Shown: positions 1 through 32,722, numbered from the stretch's first letter. The stretch: 64,000 nucleotides of DNA from Callorhinus ursinus (GCF_003265705.1 NW_020313168.1:5587862-5651861), one strand, 5' to 3'. The notes: generated by a model from the sequence alone, not told the origin. Made by a program: numbers and translations.

Positions 1-614
1 ATTTGCCCCCCCCACACACTCCAAGAAGAAAGTGGCTGAGCATCCTCTCCCCTCCCTTCTCCTCCCCTCCCCTGGCCCCTCCCAAGGAACATACTCACAG
101 AGGGGCCTTCCTTCACACTCCCCTCCTCCCAGGCTCAGGGTGAGGCTGGACCCAGACTGTGGCCAAGCCAGGAGGGGCTGGACTGGGCGGGGCTGAGGTC
201 TGCAGATGGCCCCGCTGGGCTGGTGCTAGGGGTTCTGCAGGGGGGAAAGTGGCATCTAGCTGCCGGGTCTGCGTCCCATTCAGCCCCACAGGAGACACAC
301 GAATTCCCATTGGTGCTACCATACAAAGCGTGCAACGTAGATCACTCCCTTGTTCCACAGTCACATCTTCCAGAAGATGCGTAGGAACTGCAGGAGCCCC
401 TTAGGAGGTCCTCATGGGTTTTACCCAGGGTGGAACCCTCAACCTCCTTCCCCAGGGCCCTCAGAGATCCATGGCACAGAGCACTGAGGCAGGCAGGAAA
501 TAGGCTTTGGTATCCTGTGTACTTTATCTTTAAAAGACATTCAAACTTTGAATTTTACTCCATTAAGAGCTCCCATTTTGCTTTAATGTAAAAAGCAACA
601 CTTTTCTGCCCCAG

Positions 615-835
615 CAGTGGAGAATTTTCGGGTGTGAGTTTTGCAATCAGAAAGTTTTGGCTAAAAATTCCCCTTCCGCCATTTCCTGACCATAGGCTTT
701 GGGCAGGTTGTGAGCCCTTCCACGCCTGGGTTTCCTCACTGGTGAAACAGGATAAGAGTGGAACCGCATAGCATTATTTTGAAGATTGAAAGAGATAATG
801 TAGGCGACGTGGTTGGCACAAGTCCTGGCACAGAT
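615..835 (-). repeat. MIR relic
   Basis: Reverse MIR core: GGGCAGGTTGTGAGCCCTTC, GTTTCCTCACTGGTGAAACA, and AGTCCTGGCACA. The following SINE inserted at its end. Confidence 0.6.
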
Positions 836-840
836 TGAGC

Positions 841-1066
841 TTTCTTTCTTTCTTTCTTTCTTTTTTTTTCAAGATTTTATTTATTTATTTGACAGAGAGA
901 GAGCCAGACACAGAGAGAGCACAAGCAGAGGCAGCAGCAGAGGAAGAGGGAGAAGCAAGCTCCCCAGTGATCAGGGAGCCCGATGCGTGGCTCGATCCCA
1001 GGACCCCAGGATCATGACCTGAACCGAAGGCAAATGCTTCACAGCCTTAGCCACCCAGGCGCCCCC
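841..1066 (-). mobile_element. CAN SINE (SINEC)
   Basis: Reverse SINEC: T-rich tail with a TTTC repeat (841-860), AAGATTTTATTTATTTATT, body, then CCACCCAGGCGCCC. Flanking duplication TGAGCTTTC at 836-844 and 1071-1079. Confidence 0.9.
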
Positions 1067-1267
1067 AGAGTGAGCTTTCAGTAAGTGTTGTTGTTGTTAT
1101 TATTATTCCTCAGAATAATTGAGTAAAATCAATACTCTTGGAAGATTTGTCCATCCTTGGGGGATCCCCAGATCTGTTCTTCAGGAACTAAGATGAGCCC
1201 AGACCTTCGTTTGCCAGGACACTACGTTATGTCCCACTCACTAAGATTGGAAACTTTCACGCACTCA

Positions 1268-1380
1268 TTTAACAATATTTATGCAGTGTGGGGCACTGTG
1301 CTTAGTGCTAGGGATACAGGCATGAGTGACCTAAACAGGGATGCCCTGCCCTCATGGGACCTCACAAAGGGCTACATGAT
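1268..1380 (+). repeat. Ancient MIR/L2-class repeat fragment
   Basis: Pattern ACTCATTTAACAATATTTATGC, GGCACTGTGCTTAGTGCTAG, CCCTGCCCTCATGGGACC. It is related to the pieces at 28010-28130 and 50495-50640. The exact family name is not certain. Confidence 0.45.
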
Positions 1381-1419
1381 AACTGTCACACAAGGGCCAC
1401 AACTCCACCTTCGGGAGAT

Positions 1420-1903
1420 ACCCAAAGGCACTGAACAGAGAAACTCGACCAGATACTTCCATACCCATGTTCCTCATAGTTATTCACAGTAGCCGGATGG
1501 CAGAAGCAACTCAAATGTCCATCGATGGATGAGCAGATAAATAAAATGTGGTATTTACATATAATGGAATATTATTCAGCCTCAGAAAGGAAAGAAACCC
1601 TGACACCTGCTACCACACGGATGGACCTCGAAGACATTACACTAAGTGAAATAAGCCAAATGCAAAAGGACAAATCTCGTGTGATTCTATTTATATGAGG
1701 TTCCTACACTAGGCAAATTCAGAGACAGAAAGTAGGATGGTCCCTACCAGCAGCTGGGGGAAGAAGCGGGTGGGGAGTTAGCGTTTGGTGGGGACGGAGT
1801 TTCGGTTTGGGACGATGACAAAGATCTGGAGATGGATGGCAATGAGGGCCACACGACAATGTACTTAATGCCACCAAACTGTGCCCTTGAAAAGATTAAA
1901 ACA
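1420..1903 (+). mobile_element. LINE-1 3' end fragment
   Basis: Eroded L1 sequence in + orientation. Telltale phrases are CAAATGTCCATCGATGGATG, GTATTTACATATAATGGAAT, TATTATTCAGCC, GGATGGACCTCGAAGACATT and AAGTGAAATAAGCCA. No ORF is preserved. Confidence 0.8.
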
Positions 1904-2035
1904 GGGGCGTCTAGGTGGTTCAGGCAGTTAAACATCTGCCCTGGGCTCAGGTCATGATCCCAGAGTCCTGGGATGGAGCCCTGAGTCAGTAAGCCTCCCT
2001 ACACTCTCCGTCTCTCAAATGAATACATAAAGATT
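1904..2035 (+). mobile_element. Diverged CAN SINE
   Basis: GGGGCGTCTAGGTGGTTCAG head, GTCATGATCCCAGAGTCCTG, then a CAAATGAATACATAAAG tail. The CT-rich body is shortened. Confidence 0.85.
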
Positions 2036-2054
2036 AGAACAGTACATTTCTTTT

Positions 2055-2255
2055 TTTTTTTTTAATATTTTATTTATTTATTTGACATAGAGAGACAGAG
2101 TGAGCACAAGCAGGGGGAGTGGCAGGCAGAGGCAGAGGGAGAAGCAGACTCCCCACGGAGAAGGGGGAGCCCGATGTGGGACTCGATCCCGGGACTCCGG
2201 GACCATGACCTGAGCCGAAGGCAGTCGCTTAACCGACTGAGCCACCCAGGCGCCC
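2055..2255 (-). mobile_element. CAN SINE, first of two at one target
   Basis: Reverse full-length SINEC flanked by the 19-bp duplication AGAACAGTACATTTCTTTT at 2036-2054 and 2256-2274. Confidence 0.93.
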
Positions 2256-2274
2256 AGAACAGTACATTTCTTTT

Positions 2275-2362
2275 AAGCAAACCTTACCCCCAATGTGGGG
2301 CTTGAACTCATGACCCTGAGAGCAAGAGTCGCATGCTCTGCCGACAGCCAGCCAGACGCCCC
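2275..2362 (-). mobile_element. Old-type CAN SINE fragment, second at the same target
   Basis: Head half of an older SINEC variant (CAATGTGGGGCTTGAACTCA, GCATGCTCTGCCGACAG, GACGCCCC). A third copy of the target, AAACAGTACATTTT, follows at 2364-2377. Confidence 0.8.
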
Positions 2363-2762
2363 GAAACAGTACATTTTATGTGATGTGTATCTGACCGCTT
2401 GGGGGGGGGGAGCGTGGGAGGGGAGGTTCAGAACGTGTCTCCTGTGCGAGAGAGACTTGAAAGACAACAGATGCAGGAAGGGCGTTCTGGCCTCCCCTTT
2501 TCTTCCTGAAAAGAGGAGATAAAACTCCCATGTGAAAGATGGCCTCCCTACACCAGGAGGAAAAAAACATTCTTATCACCAGAGAGGGGATGTTGAGGCC
2601 TAGAGACATCTGTACAAAACAGCCTTGTTAAAACAACTTCCTTGAGCCTTCTCCACATTTACTCCTCTTTGTGCAGCCTCATGTAGAAGCACTTGGACCT
2701 AAGTTTTGGGGTCTTCTTTTTCCTGCGAAGGCTCCTGGGAACATACAAAAATAAAATCTGTC

Positions 2763-2980
2763 GGGACGCCTGAGTGGCTCAGTAGGTTGAGCGTCTGCCC
2801 CCGGCTCGGGTCATGATCCCAGGGTCCTGGGATCGGGTCCCACATCGGGCTCCTTGCTGGGCGGGGAGCCTGCTTCTCCCTCTGCCCGCCACTCCCCCTG
2901 CTTGTGTTCCCTCTCGCGTGCGCTCTCTCTTTCTCTGACAAATAAATAAAATCTTTAAAAAAAATAAAATTAAAAAAAAA
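2763..2980 (+). mobile_element. CAN SINE
   Basis: Full-length forward SINEC from GGGACGCCTGAGTGGCTCAG to the A-rich tail. AAATCTGTC is duplicated on both sides. Confidence 0.92.
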
Positions 2981-3088
2981 ATCTGTCTGCTTTTCTCCTG
3001 TTAATCTGTCTGATGTCGACTTAATTCTCAGGTCCCACTAGAGACCCCAAGAAGGTAGAGGAAAAGTTTTGCCTCCCTGCCACTACGA

Positions 3089-3114
3089 TAAAACAAAACA
3101 AAACAAAACAAAAC
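3089..3114. repeat. AAAAC tandem repeat
   Basis: About five copies of the pentamer AAAAC in an intergenic stretch. Confidence 0.8.
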
Positions 3115-4524
3115 CCACGTTTCCCAGAGATGGAAAAAAAAGAAAGAGGTGGTGGCCTCCAGAAAGGACCCTACTAGGGTCGGGGAGGGGCATTTCCAGG
3201 GGTGACCTCCTGGACGACAGAGAGCTGAGGCCAGCTGGCCAAGGACAAACAGGGCAGGGGCGGGCGGGGCCCGGCCAGAACACTCCCACCCTCCCCAACC
3301 CAACCCCCGACCCCCGGGCGGGAGTGCAATGAGGGTAGGGAAGGGCATGAGGTGGACAAGCGAGGTCTGGCTTAGCAGAGCCTGGTCAGGATTCTGGACT
3401 TTTCCTGGGAGCAGGGTGTCACATGGGGAAACAGTACAATCAGATTTGAAAGTCTGAAATCACTCCGTAATTTAGGTGAGAAGCGGGTTTAAGGAGAGAA
3501 AAGTGGACAAGAAGGAGGAAGGATGCCCCACCTTGCGTCTTTCCAGGAAGAAGGAGAGGAGCCCTCCCCAACCTCTGGGAAGGAGTATCTAGAATAGCAG
3601 GGAGGGGCCCACATCCAGGACAGCCTCTCTGGGCTCTCTTCTCCCTGAGGCCCCTCCATCAGAGGGGTGGCTCTTCAGGGCTGGGGTGGGGACACCTTCA
3701 GAGGTGACACCCTTGTCTTTCTGGCTTTCTGGGGTTTTGGAGGTACAGAAGTGGAAACAGACAGCAGGAGGTTTGCGCAAACACTCCTGCAGCAGGAATT
3801 GCTCACAACAGGCCATGCAGCTGCCTCTGGGGACATTGAATTTGACAGAGCTGGGAGGTCTGGACTGGGAACGTGGGGTGGGGCTCATCTCCACAGCAAC
3901 CAGAAATCACCCCAGACGTGCCCTGGCTCTGCCTCCTGATGGAGGAGCGAGAAACAGGCGTTACTGAAAGAGCCAGTCAAAATGACCTGCCCCGACATAG
4001 CTCATGTCCACATCACCGACGCCTCACGCGGCATCTGCCACCCCAGCATCACAGCCCACCCAACCAGCAGCAGATGGCTGAAAAGTGAGGGTCACCAAGA
4101 GTTTTCTTTCTCTCACTGGCTTAGTGGAAAGAGGACAACTGGGTGAGTGAAAAAAACTGGTGTATCGAGCGTGAATTTGTTCCGTAATACTCAGGTACAG
4201 GAAAGGTCGGAATTTTTCCTAAATCAAATAGAATTTGATTATGAGCTGCCCTTTGCCAAGAGGTTAAGGTATTCAACCTCAGGCATGTTTGGAAGGGTGG
4301 TGGTGGTCCTTCTCCCTCGGAGAACAATCATCTGGGGTTTACGTGGTGCCACAAGCCAGGAGAGCTTCTCTGGGGGTTGGGCATTTTCTTTCCACAGGGG
4401 CAGCTGCTGAGATACCCATTGTCAGGGCCCAAGTGGTCCTTGTACGGCGAGCCTTCTTTCCCCTGGGCCAAGCGAGGTTTGGGGATAGCGCCAAGCTGTC
4501 ATCTTTCTGCTCCAAACCCACTGT

Positions 4525-4962
4525 TGCAGTCCGCTAGAGCTGTCGTAACAAAGGACGACAAAGTAGGTGGCTCAAACAACAGAAACTATTGTCTCAGGGT
4601 TCTGAAACACAGAGTTTGAAATCAAGGTCTTGGCAGATTTAGTTCTTTCTGAGGCTGCGAGGGAGAATCTGTACCAGGCCCCTAGCTTCTGGCCGTTGCT
4701 GACAATATTTGGCAATCCTCGGCTTGTAGATCTCTGCCTTCATCTTCCCGTGGCCTTCCCCCTGTGTGCCTGACTGTGTCCAAATTTTCCTTTTTTATAA
4801 GGACACCAGTCACATTGGATTAGGGCCCCCCCTAATGACCTCATCTTTACTAATGACATCAGCAACAAGGCTTCTTCTATTTAAGGTCACGTTCTGAGGT
4901 ACTAGGGGTTAGGATGTCAACATATGAATTTGGGGAGGACACAATTCAACCAATAACACTCA
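4525..4962 (-). mobile_element. MLT1-type (ERVL-MaLR) solo LTR
   Basis: Reverse complement of an MLT1-like LTR: CTCAAACAACAGAAACTATT, TTATAAGGACACCAGTCACA, GGATTAGGGC, CTAATGACCTCAT, then GTTAGGATGTCAACATATGA and ATTTGGGGAGGACACAATTC. No internal retroviral sequence flanks it, so it is a solo LTR or remnant. Confidence 0.75.
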
Positions 4963-6600
4963 CCCTCTACATCTGGCTTCCGGATGCTGGGGTCTCCCCG
5001 CCACCGCCCGCGGCTCCCTGCCAGGCTCGGCCACCAGGGGGCACTAGAGAGCTTGCAGGGCTGCAGAAGGGGAAGGAGCCCCGGCTCCCTAGCTGCTCCG
5101 GGCTCCCCACCATCACAGGAAGTCTTCTTCGCTGGTGGTGGCAGCTTCATACGCTTCTGGGATACTTCACCTTTTCCTTTACCAGAGCTTTATTTTAATT
5201 CTTTACAGTAAATCCTCCCTGGTCCAATAGCTGCTGTGGTTTCTGCCTCCTGAATGAACACTTTCACACAACGCAAACCACAGTTCTTGGCGTTCGGCCC
5301 GCCTACTCCCAACAGCCACACCCCACCTCTTGGGATTGCCGGATGGGAGCAGAGCAGGGGTGCTACCACTGGAGAATCCCCCAAGCTCTGCTCCTGTCCC
5401 TGGGCCCTGGGCAGCACCCCATCCCCTCTCTAGGTCCAGCCACTCACACCGCCCCCACCACCACCCATCCAGCCCTACAGCCCCAGCTGCACACCGTGGG
5501 CCTTTCTGTCTTTGAAGGATGTGGCCACTTCTGTGCTCAGCCAGCCCTGAGAACATCTGCTAGAGAACCCATAAGCCCGCCCTGGGAACAAGAAGGCTCG
5601 CCTGCCCTCTTGGCTAAGAGATGGGAAGATGCCTCTCGGCCTTTGAGTCGGCTACCACATAAAGAGTGAAGAAAGAAGGTAATATCCACACAACTGCTTT
5701 ACCACACAAAGAGGCCGAGACTTACCTAAAGCACACTGATACAACCCTTTAGCATACTGATTTGGGAACCCTAAATGTGAGACAGTATCAGCTTTAGGAG
5801 CTGGGTGGATGTAGGTCCCCATGGTGGGGGTGGGGGGTGGAGGAACTTCCCTTCCCTTCTCTCCCTGCCCCATCCTACCCACCCCCACCCTCAGCCTTTC
5901 TTCTGGAACAGGGGCTTTCAAGCTGAAGATTGCAAAATCAATTTAGTGCATAACAATTAGCAGTTTTTCAAATTACAAAATAAAGTAGAAAATTGCAGAG
6001 TACATCAAAATCTAAAATAAAAATTGTCCCAAAGCTGGTCTAGGGAAAATCTTTTATTTTTTGCTTTTAGCTGATGTAATTCTGTCTCTTTTTAGGAAAA
6101 AAAATAGCATGCATGATAAAATGCTTAAGCAATGTTTAGATAAATTTTAATAGCATTAAGATTTGTTCTGGGAAATTAGTTACCCACTCACCCAGCCAGG
6201 TGTCTTCAGTCAGGAGCCCAGTGACCAAACAATGGCTGACAGTTCTTTTTCTCTAAAACGTTCCTTTCAAGAGGGGATCTGTGAATTGGTGCACCAGGGG
6301 CCTTTTTCTTGGCTTGCAAGGTTGCAGTCATACTTTTCCATGTGCTAACTAATGCAACAGAAAAGTATTCTTCAGCAGCATAAAGTAAGGGTAGGTATTG
6401 TTTCAGGAAAGTTGTATTCAAGCCCCTCCGGCCAGCCACCAGCCGACACAAGCCTGCAGGCCTGCCCTGAGCCCCCAGCCATCCGCCACGAGGAGGAGGG
6501 AAGCAGTTCTTGTCAGGTTTGGATTCTGAGGGCCCACGGAAAATGAGGATCAGTTCTGGAGTGGTTGCCGTTTCTGAGAAGGAATCAGAAGCAGAGGGGA

Positions 6601-7016
6601 GGGGCGTCTGGGTGGCTCAGTTGGTTAAACCGCTGCCTTCAGCTCAGGTCATGATCCCAGGGTCCTGGGATTGAGCCCCACATCGGGCTCCCTGCTCAGC
6701 GGGAAGCCTGATTCTCCCTCTGCCTGCCGCTCCCCCTGCTTGGGTTCTCTCCCTCTCTCTCTCCCCCTCTCTCTCTCTCGCTATCTCTCTCTGTGTGTCA
6801 AATAAATAAATAAATAAAATCTTTAGGGCGCCTGGGTGGCTCAGTTGGTTAAGCGACTGCCTTCGGCTCAGGTCATGATCCTGGGGTCCCGGGATGGAGT
6901 CCCACATCGGGCTCCCTGCTCAGCGGGGGGTCTGCTCCTCCCTCCTCTCATGTGCTCTCTCTCTCTCTCTCATTCTCTCTCTCAAATAAATAAATAAATA
7001 AATCTTAAAAAAAAAA
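6601..7016 (+). mobile_element. Two head-to-tail CAN SINEs sharing one target duplication
   Basis: Copy 1 is 6601-6825 and copy 2 is 6826-7016, both forward and joined directly at the copy 1 A-rich tail. One duplication AGAAGCAGAGGGGA (6587-6600, 7017-7030) flanks the pair. Confidence 0.92.
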
Positions 7017-7320
7017 AGAAGCAGAGGGGACTGCCTAGGGATGGGGGATTGTCACTAGGTGAGCAGCTTAGCACCAGGGCACCCCCACTAATCGCTGGGA
7101 ATTGCAAAGTCTGTCTAGGGGTACCACTGATAAGAAAGAAGCAGTCGCTGAGAGGGGGCTGTCATGCTCTCTTATAACTGCCACATGTCCTTGGGAGGGA
7201 AGCCTGTTTTCTGCTAGCCTTGCTGTAGGCTCCGGGTCTAGCCTGACTGATTGTTGGGCTGTTGTTTTCTATTTCAGTCTGAGTTGATTTTTCTTCTTTC
7301 AGTCCCAAATAGGTCTTTCC

Positions 7321-7492
7321 TTTCCTTTTCTTTTTTTTTTTTTTTAAAGATTTTATTTATTTGAGAGAGAGAGTGCAAAATCAGGGGGAGAGGGAGAGGG
7401 AGAAGCAGGCTCCCAGACTCGATCCCAGGACCCCAGGATCACGACCTGAGCCGAAGGCAGACACTTAACCGATGTGGCCCCCCAGGCGCTCC
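7321..7492 (-). mobile_element. CAN SINE
   Basis: Reverse SINEC with a partly deleted body. AGGTCTTTCC is duplicated at 7311-7320 and from 7493. Confidence 0.88.
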
Positions 7493-8079
7493 AGGTCTTT
7501 CCTTTTTCGGTTGCACTTATAAATACAGATCTGTGTGTACCCAGTCTTGATATAAAATGTATTTCTTACTGTGGGTCAAGGTTAATAAAAAGCCACCATC
7601 TGGCAAATGGCTTCCTAATCTTTTCAGTGTTGTGGCACACATCAAAGGTGATTCTTTGTTCAGTACAAATGGTATTTGTTCTGCTCACTGGGGCAAATAC
7701 GTGATGCTTCCTGGGGCTTCAGAGGTGACTGGGCACTGGCTGTCCTGGGTGAAAGAAGCAGTATGTCAGGCCTACTCGGGCTCCTGCTTAGCACACCACT
7801 CAAGAAGCTTCCCTCTGGAGAATAGGAACTATTACAGTTCAGCGAAAAGTGATCATTTCTGGAAACACAAAGAGCCTATGTGGACTCCAAGGCAGGAGAG
7901 GTCTGAGGTCTGAGGTCTGAGCCCTGGGCCCAGATGGGGCACTTTGCTGCTGACTTGGTTCAGTAATGAACTGCCCTTGAGCCCCTCAGCGTGGGTCCTG
8001 GAAACCACTGGCCCCCTTCACAGCTGGGAGTGACTCTAACAATGTGTTCACATGGTCATATATTTTAATTTTGTTATTA

Positions 8080-8405
8080 TTTTTTTTTAAGATTTTCTTT
8101 TTTTAAAAAGATTTTATTTTTGGGCGCCTGGGTGGCTCAGACCGTTAAGCGTCTGCCTTCGGCTCAGGTCATGATTCCAGGGTCCTGGGATGGAGTCCCC
8201 CATCGGGCTCCCTGCTCAGCGGGAAGCCTGCTTCTCCCTCTGCCTCTCTCTTTCTCTCTCTCTCATGAATAAATAAATTTTAAAAATCTTTAAAAAAAAT
8301 AAAAGATTTTATTTTTAAGTAATCTCCACACCCGACGTGGGGCTCAAACTCACAACCCCGAGACCAAGAGCTGCGTGCTCTACTGACTAAGCCAGCCAGG
8401 TTTCC
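8080..8405 (-). mobile_element. Old CAN SINE interrupted by a younger forward CAN SINE
   Basis: The outer reverse copy of the older type runs 8080-8121 and 8301-8405. The inner forward copy is 8122-8300 with duplication AAAAGATTTTATTTTT on both sides. Confidence 0.85.
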
Positions 8406-9461
8406 CACAGTTATGTTTTTATTAAACTTGCAAAAATTGGACATTGAAGCTGGAACCAACTGAGCCTGCTAGCTCTTCTCCATTCTGACTTCCTTTTCAA
8501 CACATTTCCTCTCCTGTCAGGAGGCGTAAATGTGGCCACAGCTGTGTATACTGTGTATTCGTGATTGTGTATTTTAGTTCTGAACAAAGCCTCCAAAAGC
8601 TGCAATAGCCTCTGCCACCGATGATGGAGTTGCGCAAAGGGGTGGGGGTGGGACTGGACTGTTTCCCCACCCTCCCTTTTATGGTCCTCAAAGCAATCAT
8701 TCTTACATAACCTTTACTGGGTGGATTTGTGCTTTCTTTTTGAAATGTGTTAATAATATCTAGAATGTGCACAGTAAACAAACAGTATGAGGAAGTATAC
8801 AGTAGATGGAGCCACCAGCCCACCCCAATTCCCAGACCCACGTCTCGATGGGATAACGCCAAAAACAACCTCTGGTGGCTCTTTCCAGAAATTTTATATC
8901 TAGATCTAGATCCTAATTTTAATATAAGGAAATTTTTTGGTTTTTGTTTTTTTGCAGAAGCATATTCATACACCTGTTTGTACTTAACAGACTGGTACTC
9001 TTTCTGTATCTGCACATAGAATTTGCCTTCATTTTTTTTTTTTTTTAAACGAGGGCATAGACTTCATGTGCCAAAATTAATTTAACTACTGGGGCAGATC
9101 TTATCATGTCCATTCATTGCACTTGTCTTGCAGGGTCCCACCTGCTTGTGCTTAAGACTTCACAGGAGGCTGTTACATATCTCAATCTTTCTGGGTTTTG
9201 ATTCTTCACCTAGGAAATCTCTTTCAAGAGATAAGTCAAGCAGGTAAGTCCCCATCTTGGCCATCACGTGTCAGGGAGTCAGCTGTCTGCTTAAACTCAA
9301 ACTCTGATCCCTTAAGATTAAGGATGCACCAGCCCCACCACGTGGGGAGTGACACCCCTCCTTCCTCCCCCCCTCAAAGATCCGCATCGGAGATGGGGTT
9401 AGTTTATACAATAACTACAGCTGCCCAGGGGCGCCGCCCAGTGCTGGGTCCCAAACTGAAA

Positions 9462-9487
9462 TGAGTCAGCTCTATTTTGTGAGTCAT
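9462..9487 (+). promoter_or_regulatory. Two AP-1-type sites upstream of WBP2
   Basis: TGAGTCAGC at 9462-9470 and TGAGTCAT at 9480-9487, 18 bases apart, about 1 kb before the WBP2 start codon. The first also fits the NF-E2/MARE half. Function is inference. Confidence 0.35.
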
Positions 9488-10159
9488 ATAATGAGGCTGC
9501 AGGTCTCGCCTTGTGCCTAGTTCCATTGAATTACTGCGAGTCTTGTTTAAATCTTCCAGCTGGGACGCTGCAGGGCGGGCCGGACTGAAAGCCAGAATGT
9601 TCTAGAGGGAGCAGCGCCACCGCGAGGCCAGCTGCGGTGGAGGCGGCCGGAAGGTGGGGGCGCTCCCGACCCAACAATGGGTTTGGTGGAGGCGTCAGAT
9701 CGGGGCACCGGGTTCCCCTCCCCACACGGACATTCTCATCCCCAACCTCGGAGGGTCTGGGTCTGACTTCATGACACGGACATAAGTTTTTTCTGACTCC
9801 TCTCTGCCAGCCCGCCAGCCCATCAGCCCACCACGTCCTGGAGCCGGGCCTTGCACTCATCTACGAGGCTACAGTGACTACCGAATCCAGGGCAAAGTCA
9901 CAGACTCAGGGCTCCGCAAACGCTCTTTGAGCGAATAAAGACGCCCCAGCAAGTGACTGTTCACTATTCCCCACACCCGGTTTGGATTACCACCCTCATT
10001 CTGTGAGTATGCACTTTTGTGCTCAGGGCCTCTACGATTAATTCCCCTGTGGCGTGTCCAACTGTTTATTCCTGTCCCTTTGAGGACGGGATGGGCAGTG
10101 GGGAATGCGCAGGCCCATTAGTTATGCGATTAGGGGAGTCAATCCGGGCCTACGGTCTG

Positions 10160-10454
10160 GAAGACTACGAGTTCCAGAATGCATCCTTCAACGAGCGTAG
10201 GGAAAAGCCGATTGAGGGAGAATTGCCTTTGGGGAATTGTAGTCTTCAGCTTGTTTGTGATGCAGGCGGAACTCGGGGCGGGGGGGGAGCGAGTATACTA
10301 TTACCACGTGACGCTCGAGATCAGGTGGTTGGGCCAGGTTCCACGCAAGAGCTGTGATTGGCTGACTCTAATACGAACGACGCCACTAGGGGCGGGCCCT
10401 AGAGGGGCGCAAGCGCACTGCGTTGGGAGTCTCGGGACCCTTTTCCGAGAGACT
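10160..10454 (+). promoter_or_regulatory. WBP2: WBP2 promoter and 5' UTR region
   Basis: CpG-rich, TATA-less stretch directly upstream of the WBP2 start codon. It holds two matches to the ZNF143 consensus (10164-10183 forward; 10232-10243 reverse, GGGAATTGTAGT), an E-box CCACGTGACG at 10304-10313 (USF/CLEAR type) and an inverted CCAAT box (GATTGG) at 10356-10361. The transcription start cannot be fixed from sequence; it probably lies between about 10370 and 10450. The CpG-rich area continues into intron 1 to about 10800. Confidence 0.7.
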
Positions 10455-18712
<8,258 letters not shown>

Positions 18713-20013
18713 GTTTGCTGAAAATGTGAAGTAGTAAAAATGAAGTGACTGGACCCTTCTGGCTCTGTGTGTGGTGTCCAGCGTGAGCTCTTGGGAAAAG
18801 AGAACGGTCTGGCTGCTATGGCCCTGGGGGGTTCTGGGGAGACCGGTCCCTCCCCGTGTGAGAGTCCCTTGTTCCCACAGCACTTTGGGGCCCAGGACAC
18901 TAAGGCCTCCCACAGCTCTGCTCAGTGGTGGTTACTTAGCAACTTGGCCCACCCACGGGGTCCCCTGGGGCCCGGGGCAGCCGAGCAGCTGCCCTGGGCT
19001 GGAGGCCTTGGAGGCGGGTGCTGGCCTGCTGTGCTCACCACCTCAGGGAGATGCAGCCCTGGCCCGTCTCTGGCCACGAGGTGTCTGCAGGAGGAACATG
19101 TGTGGCAGTCTCTCCAGTGCATGACTTCTTGTGAACCTCCGTGTCGGGGAGGGGGGGACACAACACAGCTAGAGTCCTTCCCAGGGCCTAACACCCCCCC
19201 CACCCCCCTGGGCCCTGGCCTGGAGGAGGGCTGGGGGCGTGGTACCAGTGGGTCTGGGAGCTCTGAGAAAGGCCAGCACTAGAGCACTGGGGTGTCCTCT
19301 TTCCTGTCGCTTCTGGCTGGGCAGCGCCGCCTCTCCAGCCACTTCCTCTGTCCAGCCCCGCCCAGGAGCCCCTGGGGTTGGCCAGACCCCTACAAGGGCA
19401 TCTGAAGGGAGCACCTCCTGACCGGTCTTGTAGGGGCGGGGGCCGCAGGGCTGTCTCCGCCCAGCATGGCTTGGCCCCGTCACCTTGGTGGAATGTCACC
19501 TGTGGGGTGGAGCAGGCCGAGCAGTGGCCGCCTGCTGCGGAGATGCCTCTCGAGCCTCCATCCCGTGCCCTGCCCACCCCCACCCTAGGTCTCCGTCCGT
19601 TCAGGGAAGTCTGTGAGTGGCAACCCCACCAACCCAGGGCAGCTCTCCCCCTGGTCCCTGGCCCAGCTGGGCACACCCGTGGTGTGGGCCTGGCCCTGAC
19701 GCCCCCTGCTGGGGAGCACTGGATACCCCCCCCCCAACATGCACCAGGGCCTCTGTGGGAGGGCGGGGTGGGGCCAGACCCGCCCACCAGGTCCACCTGC
19801 CTCCAGCCTGATAGAGTTCCTCCCACGGGCCAGCCGGAGGAAGGTGTAGGCCTCTGAGGTGGTGAAACCCTGACCGGAACCTCCCCCCACCCGCCTGCCC
19901 CCCCCACCTCCCTGGCGCGGGGAGGCACCGGGTGCGCTTTGCATAATCCTGTGGCTTCACTATCTTCACCCCGCGGCTGCAGCTCGGTGGAGGGGAAGGG
20001 CAGAGCGGCCCCC
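18713..20013 (+). promoter_or_regulatory. UNC13D: WBP2-UNC13D spacer with the presumed UNC13D promoter
   Basis: GC-rich spacer of about 1.3 kb between the WBP2 poly(A) signal and the UNC13D start codon. No gene, SINE or long ORF with recognisable similarity is seen. Because both genes read on the + strand, the UNC13D promoter and 5' UTR must lie here. No TATA box was recognised. The longest ORF in it (on the - strand, 19188-20072) is a GC-driven artefact with no recognisable domain. Confidence 0.5.

Positions 20014-32722
<12,709 letters not shown>

Larger units (their letters stand above)
1..10159. other. Intergenic region upstream of WBP2
   Basis: No gene was recognised. In human the next gene on this side is TRIM47, probably to the left of the window. 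Most of the recognisable content is repeats, entered separately. Stretches 3000-4500, 4970-6590 and 9200-10150 are mostly single-copy to the eye. AT-rich 5930-6160 shows nothing I can name. 8740-9190 may be an eroded L1 or related repeat, unproven. Confidence 0.6.

Noticed and set aside
6644..6907. Small ORFs ending in sequences such as GARCGAQSQDPGIMT, here and at several other sites
   Set aside because: These are translated CAN SINE bodies; the repeat itself explains the similarity among them.
6601..7016. tRNA gene-like boxes within SINE heads
   Set aside because: SINEC heads derive from a tRNA, but they lack an intact cloverleaf and lie within retroposed copies, so no tRNA gene is called.
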